The notes beneath the pieces are model-generated. The model did not search any database. It was given only the letters and a program-made list of their open reading frames with translations, and was not told the DNA's origin. Shown one piece after another: positions 1 through 11,935 of a stretch of 64,000 nucleotides of DNA (the first letter of the stretch is position 1; each line of letters begins with the position of its first letter). A program made the translations under genes and the position numbers. This DNA comes from Pomacea canaliculata. Lineage: Eukaryota; Mollusca; Gastropoda; Architaenioglossa; Ampullariidae. The stretch is taken from assembly GCF_003073045.1 (NCBI RefSeq), contig NC_037592.1, positions 13,882,384 to 13,946,383 of the forward strand. The letters run 5' to 3'.

Positions 1-360
1 ACTTAGTCGACAATTTTCAGACAAGGGTAAAGCCATCCCCTTCTCTTCCCCACCGCTCTTCCCATAGTGAAGGAGCAAAGGTCACGGCAAAAGGAACCTA
101 TGACCCCTGTGACTTCAGCCTACCAAAGGCAATCTACTTCTTATTGTTGTTGTTATCAACTTTGCTTAAGATGAGAGCTGTCTGTGTCTACTAACGGATC
201 ACCACATCAACGATCTGTTAAGAACACAGTCGCTATCTCCTGAAGTGGCTGACTGAGATGTAACACAAGCGGCGATGTTTCGATGTAACATCTAGAGGAA
301 AGATAGAAGCAATCTTTACCGTCTTATGACCGGAGTCACATGATGTCTTTTGTTCCCCAG

Positions 361-3300
361 GTGGCACCTGGGCATGTGCAACTGGAAGTACACGCCGACC
401 TATCGCGGGTTCGACAGCTTCTACGGCTACTACAACGGCATGGATGATTACTACACCCATCGTACAAGTAATGCATCTCACCTGTCTCTGGGGTCGGTGC
501 ATGGAATGGCACTAGGCCCTTAGCTTGGCGTTAGGCATCCAGCTAGAACTTAGATACAAACATCAGACTTCTTATATCTGACATCACGTGTGAGGTACAC
601 AAACTGTACCAGGTAATATTAAAGTCAAAGTGCATAACACCGTAAAATCGCCAACACATTTGATGAATGTAAAGTCTTCTCTGGTTCGAAACCCGTTTTT
701 TTATGAATGGGGGATAAAGAAATTGTTTTAGAAAGATGTTTTGCACGTATTCTACTTAATTTGTAGAGCTGTGTGGTAAAGTTTCCAAACTCTCCTCCCC
801 ACAAAACACAAAATTTCTACAGCAAATCGGTGTGATGTGCAGCTGGGGGATACGACTTCCGCAGTAATACGTCTGTTGCGGAGGATCCGCATCATACTCA
901 TTCTACAGTAAGTAAGGATACTATCAAGTTACATCAGTGTATCAACATCAATAGTAAGTCAGATATTATTAAATTACATCAATGTATCAACATCTACATC
1001 TGAGTAAGAGGATAGGTGGTAAGGTAATCAATGTTTGAACACCTTAGGTTCTATTATTACAAATTAGCTTTGTATTGCGGTTTATTGCTGATTGTCTTGA
1101 TTTAGCTTCCCCTCAGTCAGTACACCATCATAATCTGGTTGATGATATCCTCCTCATTATTATGAAAACATTCTAACTAGCAAAGGCTGTATAATACATA
1201 CCCTCGTGGACTCGTTTTCAATAATGGTGGCTCTTTAACACTCATTTCCTGCCACATAGATGTGAAAGGAAAAGGTAAGTTGAGATTCATTGTCTAAAAA
1301 TATCAGGATATTAATAATTTTGTTGATATTTGTTTCTTTTCAGTATCTTTTCACTGACCAGACGATCAAAGTGATCGAGAATCACGACAAGTCCAAGCCC
1401 CTGTTTCTCTACCTGCCCTTCCAGTTGGTTCACTACCCGCTGCAGGTAAACTTGTGGCAGGAACCTGTGTCAAATGATAGATAGAAAGGGCTGCTGCCCC
1501 TCTGGAATGTTTGCCCTTCGTCATGAAACCCAGTAGATGACTGTTACCAGACCAACGGCCTGACTGTTTATATACTTCTACCACGGATATATAACAGCTT
1601 TAACATAACAAATATTAAGTCCTAAATGTCTCGCGACGGCAACTAAAATGACGGTTAGAGATACAAGAGGCTTGCTTCTATAAGAAGCTGAATGTTATGT
1701 TCGCACAAAATAAAAATGACCATGTAGTGAATGTTGAGATCAGGAAGATGGTATATACATTGTGTGTGTGTGTGATACAGGTTCCCCTGAAATACGAACA
1801 AATGTACAAACACGTTGCTTCCAAACGGAGACGCGTTTACAGCGGTGAGTATTATTACAGGTAAATATTAGTTTGTTGTGAGGACACTTACACTGAGCTG
1901 GGTGAGTCTTGAGGTGACAGGTAAGTAGTACTGAGGTGAATGTAAGCCGCGGGCAAAAGCAAACAACCCGTAGGGTAGAACACTTACCTCTGAGCCCACC
2001 TCATGCAGTGAACTCCCCACACACCCTACTTGGCAGCTGACCCACCGACATGTTGCTTTCTTGGCTGGTTTATGTGTGGTTTATTGAGTTCACGCTTCAC
2101 CAGGGATGGTGTCCATGATGGACGAGGCATTCGGTCAGATTACCGAGGCGCTGGACAGTGCCGGACTGCTGGACAACTCGCTGATCATCTTCACCACTGA
2201 CGTGAGTGTCACGTGCACCCCGGGTAACACTTAGGTCTGAGGAAGGACAACTCTTGTGACTGGATTATGGTACTATGGTGACTTGAGTGAGTGAGTGAGT
2301 GAGTGAGTGAGTGAGTGAGTGAGTGAGTGAGTGAGTGAGTGAGTGAGTGAGTGAGTGAGTGAGTGAGTGAGTGAGTGAGTGAGTGAGTGAGTGAGTGAGT
2401 GAGTGAGTGAGTGAGTGAGTGAGTGCTTGATTGTGTTTCTCAACTACGTGTTGGAGTGCAGCACAGCTATCTATATTTTAAGTTAAAACCCGAATTTGTT
2501 TTCAGAATGGCGGATCAGTGCCACATGGGGGTAACAACTGGCCACTCCGGGGTGGCAAGACAACATTTTGGGAAGGAGGCACCCGGGGTGTGGCTTTCGT
2601 ATGGAGCAGAAACCTGCTGGAGCGGACTGGCTACACCAACCATGAGTACGTGATGCTCACAAATATGTCTGCTCACCTGTACATGTTATGTTTGTGTCTG
2701 TGATATGATGCACACCGACAGATAATTCACGCAGTGTAATTTGTATGTGGTTAGATAGGTAACCCGCAAACATAATCACACTGTAGTGACATTGTAGACA
2801 GACAGACAGACAGACAGAAATAATACACAATATGAACTTATATTCCGACAACGTTTGGTCTCCAGGATGATACATGCTGTGGACTGGTTCCCCACCATTC
2901 TACATCTCGCTGGTTTACGCCCAGGTAAGAACATTGTCTTCACCTTAGACCACCTACAGTGGATACACCAAAAGCAAAAAAACAGACTGAATCACTCCTT
3001 CCTTAACTTTCCCTTGACTGGAAGTGGTCGTTGAAGGTGGCGGGGTGGGGTCGAGTGGATTGCAAATTAGACAGGCGTGGCAGGTGACAAGATCCATCTT
3101 CTTGGACGATAGTGAGCACGTGACGATCAGTCTGCTTCTTTTCGTTATCAAGTTCTACTCCCTGTGGTGTCGATTATGAAGGTTCTTGAAGGACAGTCTG
3201 GACAAAATGTGAAAACTGAAGGTCTAAAAAGCATTTTCTATTTATTTGATAAAAGACACACTGAAATAGTTTGTCATGAAAAACTGTATAACTTGTTGAT

Positions 3301-3912
3301 GACAGATTCTAACATCGACGGCGTCAACCAGTGGGAGATGCTGAGGACTGGCGCCCCGAGCAGCAGAACCGAATTTGTCTACAACATCGACACCATCATG
3401 AACAGCTCCGCCATCAGATACGGCGACTACAAGCTGCTGACCGGCTCTCCAGGCAGCATCAATGACTGGTATCCCATTCCCACACAGGACAACACAATTT
3501 CCAGAACAAAGGAGGCGACATGGAAGCCCCAGCTGTACAACATACGAAGTAAGTCACTGGGTTGTGTCTACAGGACATAACGACAAGAACTTTGTTGGTT
3601 TATAAGTAATGAACAATATCGAGAACTGTCTTCTTAAGTTCATTAGCTTATGCTGGATTGAAGTACATAAATAAAAGACAGTTAAAATGAACAACCTGTG
3701 GAGGGTAACAACCTGCCTGACAATGTGGTTTCCTGTCAGATGACCCACAGGAGCGGAATGACCTGGCACAGAAGCAACCTCAGATATTGAAGTTCATGAT
3801 GAACAGACTTTCTCGCTGGATGGCCAGCGGTGTGAAGCCACAGACCTCCCCTGTTGACCCCAGGAGCAACCCAAGGAACTGGGGAGGAGTCTGGACCCCC
3901 GGGTGGTGCTAG
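361..3912 (+). CDS. arylsulfatase B-like gene, 3' nine exons (5' part outside window)
   Basis: A sulfatase of the arylsulfatase B/I/J group; such enzymes hydrolyse sulfate esters of glycosaminoglycans or related glycans, in lysosomes or secreted. Exons with compatible phases: 361-467, 843-907, 1344-1445, 1781-1844, 2104-2201, 2506-2645, 2866-2924, 3306-3548, 3740-3912 (stop TAG 3910-3912). Visible landmarks, in order: WHLGMCNWKYTPTYRGFDSF with the active-site His, GYDFRS, KPLFLYLPFQLVHYPLQ, FTTDN followed by GG (metal-binding Asp-Asn), GGNNWPLRGGKTTFWEGG with the conserved Lys, HAVDWFPTILHLAG, YGDYKLLTGSPG, and a C-terminal DPRSNP...GVWTPGW that matches the usual family end. The Cys/Ser formylglycine site (CxPxR) lies upstream, outside the window. 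No frameshift or stop was seen in these exons. The + strand gene runs toward a minus-strand peptide gene. Family assignment is firm; the exact subgroup and substrate are not. Confidence 0.93.
2284..2425. repeat. (TGAG)n microsatellite in sulfatase intron
   Basis: About 140 bp of near-perfect TGAG units between the exons ending at 2201 and starting at 2506. Confidence 0.95.
2796..2818. repeat. (GACA)n short microsatellite
   Basis: A short GACA run in the sulfatase intron just upstream of the exon at 2866. The equivalent intron in the second copy carries an expanded GACA/GAAA tract, and in the third copy a long GACA tract. Confidence 0.85.
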
Positions 3913-4824
3913 TTTCCTGAGTTTGAACTCGACTGGCGATGCAATCAGACCTTGTCTCCTCCATGTATCTTGAATCATGAATGAAATTGTTTTTACTACT
4001 CGCTTTGTGTCGACAATTTGTGGAAGCTTGTCTGACTGCAAACCTGTGTGCATGAGAGAGAACACATCTGCCGTGAGATGGTAGAGGTACTGACAGTGTG
4101 ATTAGCTAGAGAAAACCGCAATTATAGCCTCGGGCTATCTTCACCTACCCATTCCCAGACGTCCGCGACATTTTTTGACTTGAATATATAATATATTAAA
4201 ATATATAAGTTTCTTTATTACCGCATATATTTTCTAGAGATTTATTCGAGACAATAATGTGTACTAGAATTTTGTAGTCGCTCATATCATACAGAACATT
4301 TTTTCTTTCTTGACACATTGAAAACACAAGGAAAGAACTAAGAAAATCCCTTTAGTGCTCAAGAATATTGGGAAGTTTTAAACCTTTGCTTTTAATTCGC
4401 TTTATTAGTCGAAAAGATGTTTATACAAATGTGCTTCGTGTCTCTTTCTAACCTCATCTGTCTTCCACCTCCACTTTCCGGTATTGTTGAATAAAGTAAC
4501 ACGAGTTATCTTACACGACACAACTCACTCAACATAACATTACCATACTCGTCTTGTTTTGTGATATCTTTATTCTTTATTAGATCGTTCGAAGTTCACA
4601 CTTTTAGAACTTTCAAACAAGGTGCATCATGACATTTCTGCAGAAAATGCCTTTAGTCCTGGGGAAATTCTGTCAGCAGCGCTCCAACCTCTGACCTTTG
4701 ACATCTGACATCACTGCTCCCTAGGAATGGATTCCTCTTCTGATGGTGGTTGAAACCTTTTTAACAATAAATCAGTTGCTTAAATAAGTTTAGATATTGT
4801 AGTGTTGTGCTTCAACTATACAAA
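3913..4824. other. intergenic: convergent 3' ends of sulfatase and peptide gene P1
   Basis: No coding exon seen. There is an AATAAA at about 4489 on the + strand, a possible sulfatase polyadenylation signal. Two AATAAA on the minus strand, reading TTTATT at about 4569-4582 on the + strand, could serve the peptide gene. The same minus-strand pair is kept in the other two units (around 12,810 and 18,092). Confidence 0.5.
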
Positions 4825-5905
4825 TTAAAACTCAACTACCAGACTGTGTAAACCTTTCATGAAAGATCCCTTCAATGTAACGAAGTACTTAAGACATAAA
4901 CTCTTTACTTCTTTACAGGTACATTTCACCAATTCATCAAGAGCCCTGCAAACATTTTCGCTACTTCACCTGGATACGAACCTGTGACTATTCTACCTGT
5001 AATGTGTCACCTCTCACAAACACTCACATACCGTTTGATTGACACTCTTTTGTTTTTCGACAGCAAAGATACCGGGTATGGACCAGCTTTCCTGCTCACT
5101 ACCCGCTTTGCTGTAAAAATATCTTCTTTCGCCTTTCTTTTTATATTCGCCAGCGAATTAGTCAGGTGTTCACCATTGGTCCCCGTAATACTGTCTATAA
5201 ACAAGCCTTCAGCTGTAGTAACAGACAAACATATTTAGTACAGAACGTGTGGAAAATATGACAAAATAAACTATTGTTATTACTACTAGTACTTATAGTC
5301 ATAATCAACGTAATAATCATAATAATAAAAGAAAATCATAAATCAAAAATGATCCCATGAACTTCGTGCTCGGGTTCAGGAAGTAAGCATTTTGGGGAGG
5401 AGGCTGATAACAAAGTAGAAAAGACAAAGGCCGATGAAAAGTGATGACTTACTGTATGGAGCAGACAGCGCCACCAACAGGCAGACAACGATGACCAGTC
5501 GCTGCATTGTGGATCTCGAGGACAAACTGCTGCAAGTGCGAGAAGAAAAGAAGAACTAAGCCAGTATTCATCCACTTAGCCAACGTTCAGTATGATAACA
5601 GGAAGCCACAGACAAATAATTGTTGTATGTTGAATGAAAGAACGAGTGTCAGTGACAATCTGTTGTCTCAGGTTGCTGTGTCCTGACACTGATGGTGCTC
5701 TACACAAACCTCTACTTAAACTGTCAATTCCGTTATGCAATTTATTTAGATTTTTTTTCCAAAATTTGAACTTATTTTCATCAACATTATAAAAGTCAAG
5801 AGAATAACCAACTAACAAATATCTAGCTTACCGTTTTGCCGAACACGAGAATTCTTTGCGGAGAATCTTCAGAAGTTAGAAGACGGCGAGCAGTGGTTGA
5901 AGTCT
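4825..5905 (-). CDS. small secreted peptide precursor P1 (unknown family, copy 1 of 3)
   Basis: Unrecognised family. Minus-strand model: non-coding exon about 5905-5832 (donor GTAAGC), exon 5529-5453 with ATG at 5507, exon 5212-5032 (acceptor TTACTACAG, donor GTATGT), exon 4945-4825 ending TAA. The start gives a clear signal peptide, MQRLVIVVCLLVALSAPY. The mature part has many basic processing-type sites (NIKRK, TAKRV, SRK, NKRV, SIKR) and ends in a cysteine-bearing segment, VKCTCKEVKSLC. Phases join cleanly (1, then 2). If the third intron is not removed, the frame instead closes after YVSVCER (stop at 5007). A TATA-like box sits upstream. The mature exon differs strongly between copies while introns are nearly identical. 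Secreted hormone, defence or toxin-like peptide are all possible; no function is assigned. Confidence 0.6.
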
Positions 5906-5929
5906 GAGTGATGATGCCCGGGCTCTCTG

Positions 5930-5942
5930 ACTTAAATACAGT
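5930..5942 (-). promoter_or_regulatory. TATA-like promoter element of P1
   Basis: The minus strand reads TGTATTTAAG about 30 bases before the inferred 5' UTR start. The same sequence stands before P2 (about 14,152-14,163) and P3 (about 19,452-19,463). Confidence 0.45.
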
Positions 5943-6069
5943 TTGGCTTCTTTGATGTGAAAGTAATTGGCAGGTAGGGGAGGGGGTAACCCACACCTGC
6001 CGACTGTGCTTCCTGACTTTCACAAAAACATTGTCTCCTCCCGCTCGCATTGTGCATCCAAAGCTTCTT

Positions 6070-6585
6070 ATGGTCTTTACAACTGTAGTTCTTCATCCTG
6101 TCACAGGTGGTAAGTCTGTCTTACTCAAGGTTGAGCAGACCATCATGCAAAGGGAGGGAGCGACGACTTGTTTGTAATGTTTGTCAAAATTTCATACTAA
6201 GCTAAACTGAAGATAACTAACATTAGGCTAGAAGTAACATCTCACTGGATTTCACTGTAAGTAGTGACTATAGTTCTCAGTAATAGTGCTCTTATAAAAG
6301 TAAACTGAAATAATAGTAAAATAAATTCTATTACTGTTAGTATGTTTGGAGCCACACCAAAGTAGTGAGTTCTCTTTGTGTGTTTACATGCTTGAATGTT
6401 TGTCTATATCCTAATTTACAAGACTAGCATGATTAACAGTCTGTTTTCTTCCTCCAGACGATATTTGTCAACGGATGTTACGTGGAGGTTGTAACTATGA
6501 CCACCCAAGTATGAGAAAACAGGGTCCGGGTGTACAATTCCTCAAGCTGGATGCAAGGTCCAGTTGTCAGGATGACTATCAATAA
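6070..6585 (+). CDS. putative short cysteine-containing peptide gene Q1 (two exons)
   Basis: Unrecognised. The second exon (6458-6585, acceptor TTCTTCCTCCAG) reads DDICQRMLRGGCNYDHPSMR, then KQGPG...KLDARSSCQDDYQ and stop; it holds three cysteines. A candidate first exon has ATG at 6070 and ends at 6106 or 6109 (both leave phase 1), giving MVFTTVVLHPVTG. That is a poor signal peptide, so the true start may lie elsewhere. The stop overlaps an AATAAA. Q3 keeps the frame with one codon inserted near the start, which supports coding. It lies head-to-head with P1, with less than 200 bp between the inferred 5' ends, so a shared promoter region is conceivable. Confidence 0.35.
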
Positions 6586-7989
6586 AATAATGAAAACTTA
6601 GCTGACTGACTATCGTAGGCTTCAGTTTGTACAAGCATTATGTAAAAAATAGAAAACAACTATTAATTTAGCAGAGCTGCTAAAGGAGCGTGGAGAAGAA
6701 TGAAAAGTTATTAATACCCTGTGCCAGAAAATGTGAAGAATAATAATGGTCTGAGTAATGAATGACATCATTAGTCAACTGCTACACAATGTCTTACAGA
6801 CAACAGTGTCGCAGTCCTCATTTCTCGTTTCTGATTTCTTTTCACAAAAATATGCAAACTTCGTTTTCTTGTTCTTCTGACTAAACGAGGTCTCGCTTAC
6901 TAGACTGCAAACTAGATACGCAGACATTATCATACCTCTACGAACTGTTCTCTTGACGACAAAGTGTTTGCTGCAATGTCCTTTGTCAGAATACTAGTTG
7001 TTTACATACCTCCATCTGTATGAAGACAGAATAATGCACGGTTGTCCACAAGAGGCAGCGCCGATGTGTTTTAATGTCTGTCCCCGAGTGAAGTCATCAG
7101 TGACTTTTTGTTTTTAGATAATTTGTGGAATATAAATATATATTTCTTGGATTAGTGCAAAAATTGATCTTGTGCCGGACTGTAAACTCTAGGATTCTTC
7201 TGTTTACAAACAATCTGAGAAAACGAAACTTTCTATTAGACTACTTGATAATTAGAGTTGAGTACTTAGTACCTTTCGGGATGTCCAGTAAGAATTATTT
7301 TTTTCTTCAAAAACTATCTATAACTTTATTTAGTACTTTAGCCAATTTTTTAATACGATTAAATGTATACAGGACATGCAAGTGGAATTTTTTAAAGAAA
7401 AGAATTCACAAATGTTCAGAATGAGAGCGTCTGTGACACACGTTAGGTCGTTTTTAAAGACTAATTTGCTCTCTTTTTGTGTATATTTATTTCTATTCCC
7501 CTTCACCTTAACGGCTGTATGGGGGACCAGCCCACGATGTTCTTTTTTCCTTCTTGTAATGCCCTCTGGTTATTGTCGTGTTTGGTTGTCTGCTGAATAC
7601 TCTGTGCTTTTAGTTGCGCTCGACTGTTGCTTTTCTGGATTGTTTTCCAGAGTCTGTGCTCCATTGTTGTCTTCTTTATTGTCTAACGGTCGCAAGCGTC
7701 ATGTCTACTCTATCTAACTCCGGATTTACGTTTACTGGATTAATTCTTCACTTCCACGCATATTTTTCAACCATTTTTGCTCTGTCGTCCAGTTTCCAAG
7801 TAACATTCTCCCCACTGCTGTAGATTGTGTAACTTTGTGAGACAACAAGCGGACTTGATCTTCGGACCTCTTATATACAGTTGTACCTCCTGCTTTATGT
7901 ATTTTCCTAACTGCCACTTTACTAATGCCACCTTCGTGATAGTCTTGTTTTTCGTCTTCTTCGCCGTCGTCGTCTTTCTTCTTCTTTTA

Positions 7990-8045
7990 GGTCAGCGAGA
8001 AAAGGCACGGTGACCCAGCAGAAGTGAAATCCGCCACCAACACAG
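7990..8045 (+). other. possible micro-exon in repeat unit 1
   Basis: A long pyrimidine tract ending in TTTTAG precedes about 55 bases reading VSEKRHGDPAEVKSATNT, followed by the donor-like GTACAG. Unit 3 (about 22,491) keeps the acceptor and reading frame but lacks the donor, and unit 2 is rearranged here. No partner exons were identified. Confidence 0.2.
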
Positions 8046-8960
8046 GTACAGCAATAGTTAAATCTTTTTCACAATGTCATCAGATTTAGAAATTTTAAAT
8101 CAATGATAAATAAACAAGAAAGAAAGAGAGAAGGACAGAGAGAGAAAGCATTTTTTTCTATTTTCCAGACTGCGAACAGCTGTTCACTCTGTTTTTCATG
8201 GTAGCAGACCATAATTTCCGTGCACTTTATACGAAAAGGTGGATTGTGGTGACTCCGAGGATAGCAGTCGCAAGCAGACTGGGATTATACCCGATACAAA
8301 AGTGTTAACACAAAGTGGCGAAACTACATGATTAAATAGAACAGTTCCATCTTTAGGTCAATAATTTTGTGGACAATCATTTATAAAAATTTTATTGGAT
8401 GAGTAGACATGGTCAAAGAACGCCATTGGTTTCAACGACAACAAACCGTAAGTGGTCCAATGTAATAGTTCGGAGGTCACATCGATGCAAAAATCTGCAA
8501 AGGTCGTCCATAAAAACAACCGTGTCTGTCCTATCATGTACTCGTCGGTGTCCTTCTCTCATAAAGACCTTCCCTTGATTCAGTATTTGCTTTATTATTA
8601 TTTTAGGGAAATCTGTTATTTCCTGATTTATAAATGCAGCACGAGAGAAACACATTCGAAAAAATACGAAGATTTAATACTTTCTGAAACAAAATCGGTA
8701 GATACGATATCAGTATGGCATCATCTTGAAACTTTGAAAGGCTTATGGTTCTCAAACAAAAATCAAAACATATCTCAGCCACATCTGTTACACTCAAGAC
8801 ATGTTGCTCCAGCCTCAGCTTTTATCAAGCCCCACCACCTTCCAGTCCCTGTCCAGACGAATAATAAAAATAATAAATAATGATGGAATAAATACTAGTA
8901 CAGTACGTGGCAGGGAATCGAAAACATATTCAATCATGGCGAAACGTGCAAACATACACA

Positions 8961-9007
<47 letters not shown>
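8961..9007. repeat. (GTCT)n microsatellite, unit 1
   Basis: Uninterrupted CTGT/GTCT units. The same tract is longer in unit 2 (16,795) and of intermediate length in unit 3 (24,048), so it marks homologous positions of the array. Confidence 0.95.
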
Positions 9008-10550
9008 CACACATGTGCTCTTGTAATTTATGATTCGCGATTAAACGTGATTCGTGTTAAGATTAAAGGTTATTTTATACCCCATTGCATCAAACTGTAA
9101 TGAGTATTGAAAGGTAATAAACTCTGAGACACAATGTTTACTATCTCTAGCACAAGGTCAGTGCAGTTGGCAGCTGTAAACAAAACATCAGGCTACACGT
9201 TGTGGGCAAGTGAGTAAAGTTCACCCTTCAGCTCCTTTTATGCAATAAGTTAAAAAAATTTTCATAAGGTGAAGGTAAGAAAAGGATGTCGGCACCTGTA
9301 AACAAAACGCTGCTATCTTTGTTATTATATCAAAAGAAGGTTTAGGAAGTCTGATTATAATCAGCACAGGAGTGGTGCAAGGAGGCAGGTTGTTTCTTGT
9401 TGTTGCTGTCAAAATCTCTTCCGACGAGACTTGTCTGCAACGGCCTCATATTGTCACCTTATCTCCCCTTACAATGCCCGTGTGGTCAACGGCCCAAAAT
9501 GCTCTTATTATCTTCTGAGTAGGATAGCAGCAAATGTAAGAGAGGTGCCATGTGGATGTAAGAGCTCCAGGAAAGATGGACGCTCCCAATTATACCACTC
9601 CCCCTTGCAGGTATGCCTGAGTAAAGAACTGTCACATTTTGTTCAGTAGGAAGTTTAGGTGGTGTAAACATGTCGCGTATTTAAACTGTTGTCATTCAAC
9701 ACCTCACTCTTACAACTTTATTTTTTGTAGATTAATACCTGTGAGAAATGTTTTTACACATATTGAGATGTGTTCCTTTATCACAATCTACGCCATTTGT
9801 ACCGATAGAGGTTTATGTCAAAATACTAACTCCGATGTACAAACGTACGATGACTAAAAAATATAAAGGGAAGCAACCTTCGACGCCGAATTACAAAATA
9901 TATTTCGAGTGGCCTCCCCTTGATTTCAGCACTTTCCATGGAAGAAACATTTACAGGGAGCGAAAATCCAGAATGATGAGAATCTGGCATGTCAGGCATT
10001 TAGGAAATAAACTTTTCGAACGAATAAAAAAGTGTAGAATTATTTTGTGGATTAGAACCAACGACAGACTCACGTCAATGAATTGGTTTACAGGGAAAAA
10101 TGTCATTGTAGTGAGTAGCCACCAGCTTTATACATCCCCTGGAGCAATGATAACTTTTAATCTTATTATTTAAAATAACAGAGCAAGGAGAGGACATGTG
10201 GAAACAATTCTCTGTAGTGTTTGTCGGTCAGCAGTAAGTAATACTTACTAAATGTAGCTCAGCTTGAATCCAAGTCGCCGGCAGACTAATACTATTATGG
10301 GTACGTGGAACCTGGGTTAGAAAAGCACAGTTTGCTAGAGAACAGCCTTTATAGGCTGCTATACATGTGTTATACAGTGTGTGCCTACGTCTTCCGGAAT
10401 GGTGTTCATGATCGTCTTTACCACTCACGTGAAATGAGTGACCAACTGACCTAGGGCAGTGAGTGAATGAATGCGTTTTTGAGTGAAACAAAGGTAATTT
10501 GAATCCGAAACCACTCTTTTTTTATTTTTATTTTTTTATTTTTTTTTTAG

Positions 10551-10687
10551 AACGGCAGATCAGTCTCACATAGTAATAACAACTGGCCACTCTAATGCGT
10601 AGAAAGACAATGTTTTGGGTAAAAGGAAACAGGGGTGCGGCTTTCGTGTGAAGCAAAAACCTTCTGTATTGGCCACACCATCCATGA
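10551..10687 (+). pseudogene. broken sulfatase exon (unit 2)
   Basis: Homologous to the sulfatase exon 2506-2645. It begins NGRSVSHSNNNWPL and then hits TAA. It is 137 instead of 140 bases and has further changes in the GGKTTFWEGG region. The acceptor and donor positions are kept. Confidence 0.85.
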
Positions 10688-10771
10688 GTATGTGATGCAC
10701 ACAAACATGTTTGTGCACCTGTACATGCCTTCGCACGTGCGTGTGATGCTGTGCCTGTTCCTGTGACTGAT

Positions 10772-10795
10772 AGACAGACACACAGACAGACAGAC

Positions 10796-10850
<55 letters not shown>

Positions 10851-10851
10851 A
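10772..10851. repeat. (GACA)n/(GAAA)n microsatellite
   Basis: Compound tetranucleotide tract in the intron before the exon at 10,900. Confidence 0.95.
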
Positions 10852-10899
10852 GGAATATAAACAGTATCAACTTATATTCCGACAACGTTTGGTCTCCAG

Positions 10900-11935
10900 G
10901 ATGATACATGCTGTGGACTGGTTCCCCACCATTCTCCATCTCGCTGGTTTACGCCCAGGTAAGAACATTGTCTTCACCTTAGACCACCTACAGTGGATAC
11001 ACCAAAAGCAAACAGACTGAATCACTCATTCCTTAACTTTCCCTTGACTGGAAGTGGTCGTTGAAGGTGGCGGATTGGGATTGAGTGGATGGCGAATTAG
11101 ATAGGCGTGGCAGATGACAAGATCCATCTCCTTGGACGATAATGAGCACGTGACGATCAGTCTGCTTCTTTTCGTTATCAAGTTCTAGTCCCTGTGGTGT
11201 CGATTATGAAGGTTCTTTGAAGGACAGTCTGGACGAAATGTGAAACTGAAGGTCTAAAAAGGATTTACTATTTATTTGATAAAAGACACAATGAAATTGT
11301 TTGTCATGAAAAACTGTATAACTTGTTGATGACAGATTCTAACATCGACGGCGTCAACCAGTGGGAGATGCTGAGGACTGGCGCCCCCAGCAGCAGAACC
11401 GAGTTTGTCTACAACATCGACACCATCATGAACAGCTCCGCCATCAGGTACGGCGACTACAAGCTGCTGACCGGCTCTCCAGGCACCATCAATGACTGGT
11501 ATCCCATTCCCACACAGGACAACACAATTTCCAGAACAAAGGAGGCGACATGGAAGCCCCAGCTGTACAACATACGAAGTAAGTCACTGGGTTGTGTCTA
11601 CAGGACATTAACGACAAGAACTGTATGAGTAATGAACAATATCGAGAACTGCCTTCTTAAGTTCATTACCTTATGCTGGATTGAAGTACATAAATAAAAG
11701 ACAGTTAAAATGAACAAGATGTGGAGGGTAACAACCTGCCTGACAATGTGTTTTCCTGTCAGATGACCCACAGGAGCGGAATGACCTGGCAAAGAAGCAA
11801 CCTCAGATATTGAAGTTCATGATGAACAGACTTTCTCGCTGGATGGCCAGCGGCGTGAAGCCACAGACCTCCCCTGTTGACCCCAGGAGCAACCCAAGGA
11901 ATTGGGGAGGAGTCTGGACCCCCGGGTGGTGCTAG
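10900..11935 (+). pseudogene. second arylsulfatase B-like 3' end: three clean exons without upstream exons
   Basis: Exons 10900-10958, 11336-11578 and 11763-11935 match the last three exons of the first copy in length (59, 243 and 173 bases), phase and nearly every residue (for example SPGTIND against SPGSIND). The stop is TAG 11933-11935. No catalytic-half exons lie between 3913 and 10,550, and the exon just before is broken. It is therefore either a recent duplicated fragment or a set of alternative C-terminal exons that the upstream gene could splice to. Confidence 0.85.

Larger units (their letters stand above)
6590..10550. other. repeat-unit body 1, mostly non-coding
   Basis: No convincing gene. 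Most of this stretch recurs in units 2 and 3 with indels that break every longer reading frame, so I treat the ORFs here as chance. It holds a possible micro-exon (7990-8045) and a (GTCT)n tract. Confidence 0.6.

Noticed and set aside
4984-5238. 84-residue + strand frame conserved in all three units
   Set aside because: It is the mirror of the P mature exon. The minus strand has the signal-peptide exon, TATA-like box and matching splice sites, while the + strand offers only an acceptor-like TTCTTTACAG upstream.
9748-10173. 141-residue open frame on the + strand
   Set aside because: The homologous stretch in unit 3 (about 24,834-25,270) has stops and indels in this frame and there is no splice or motif support.
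10751-11020. Lys/Glu/Arg repeat protein on the + strand
   Set aside because: It is a translation of the GACA/GAAA microsatellite.
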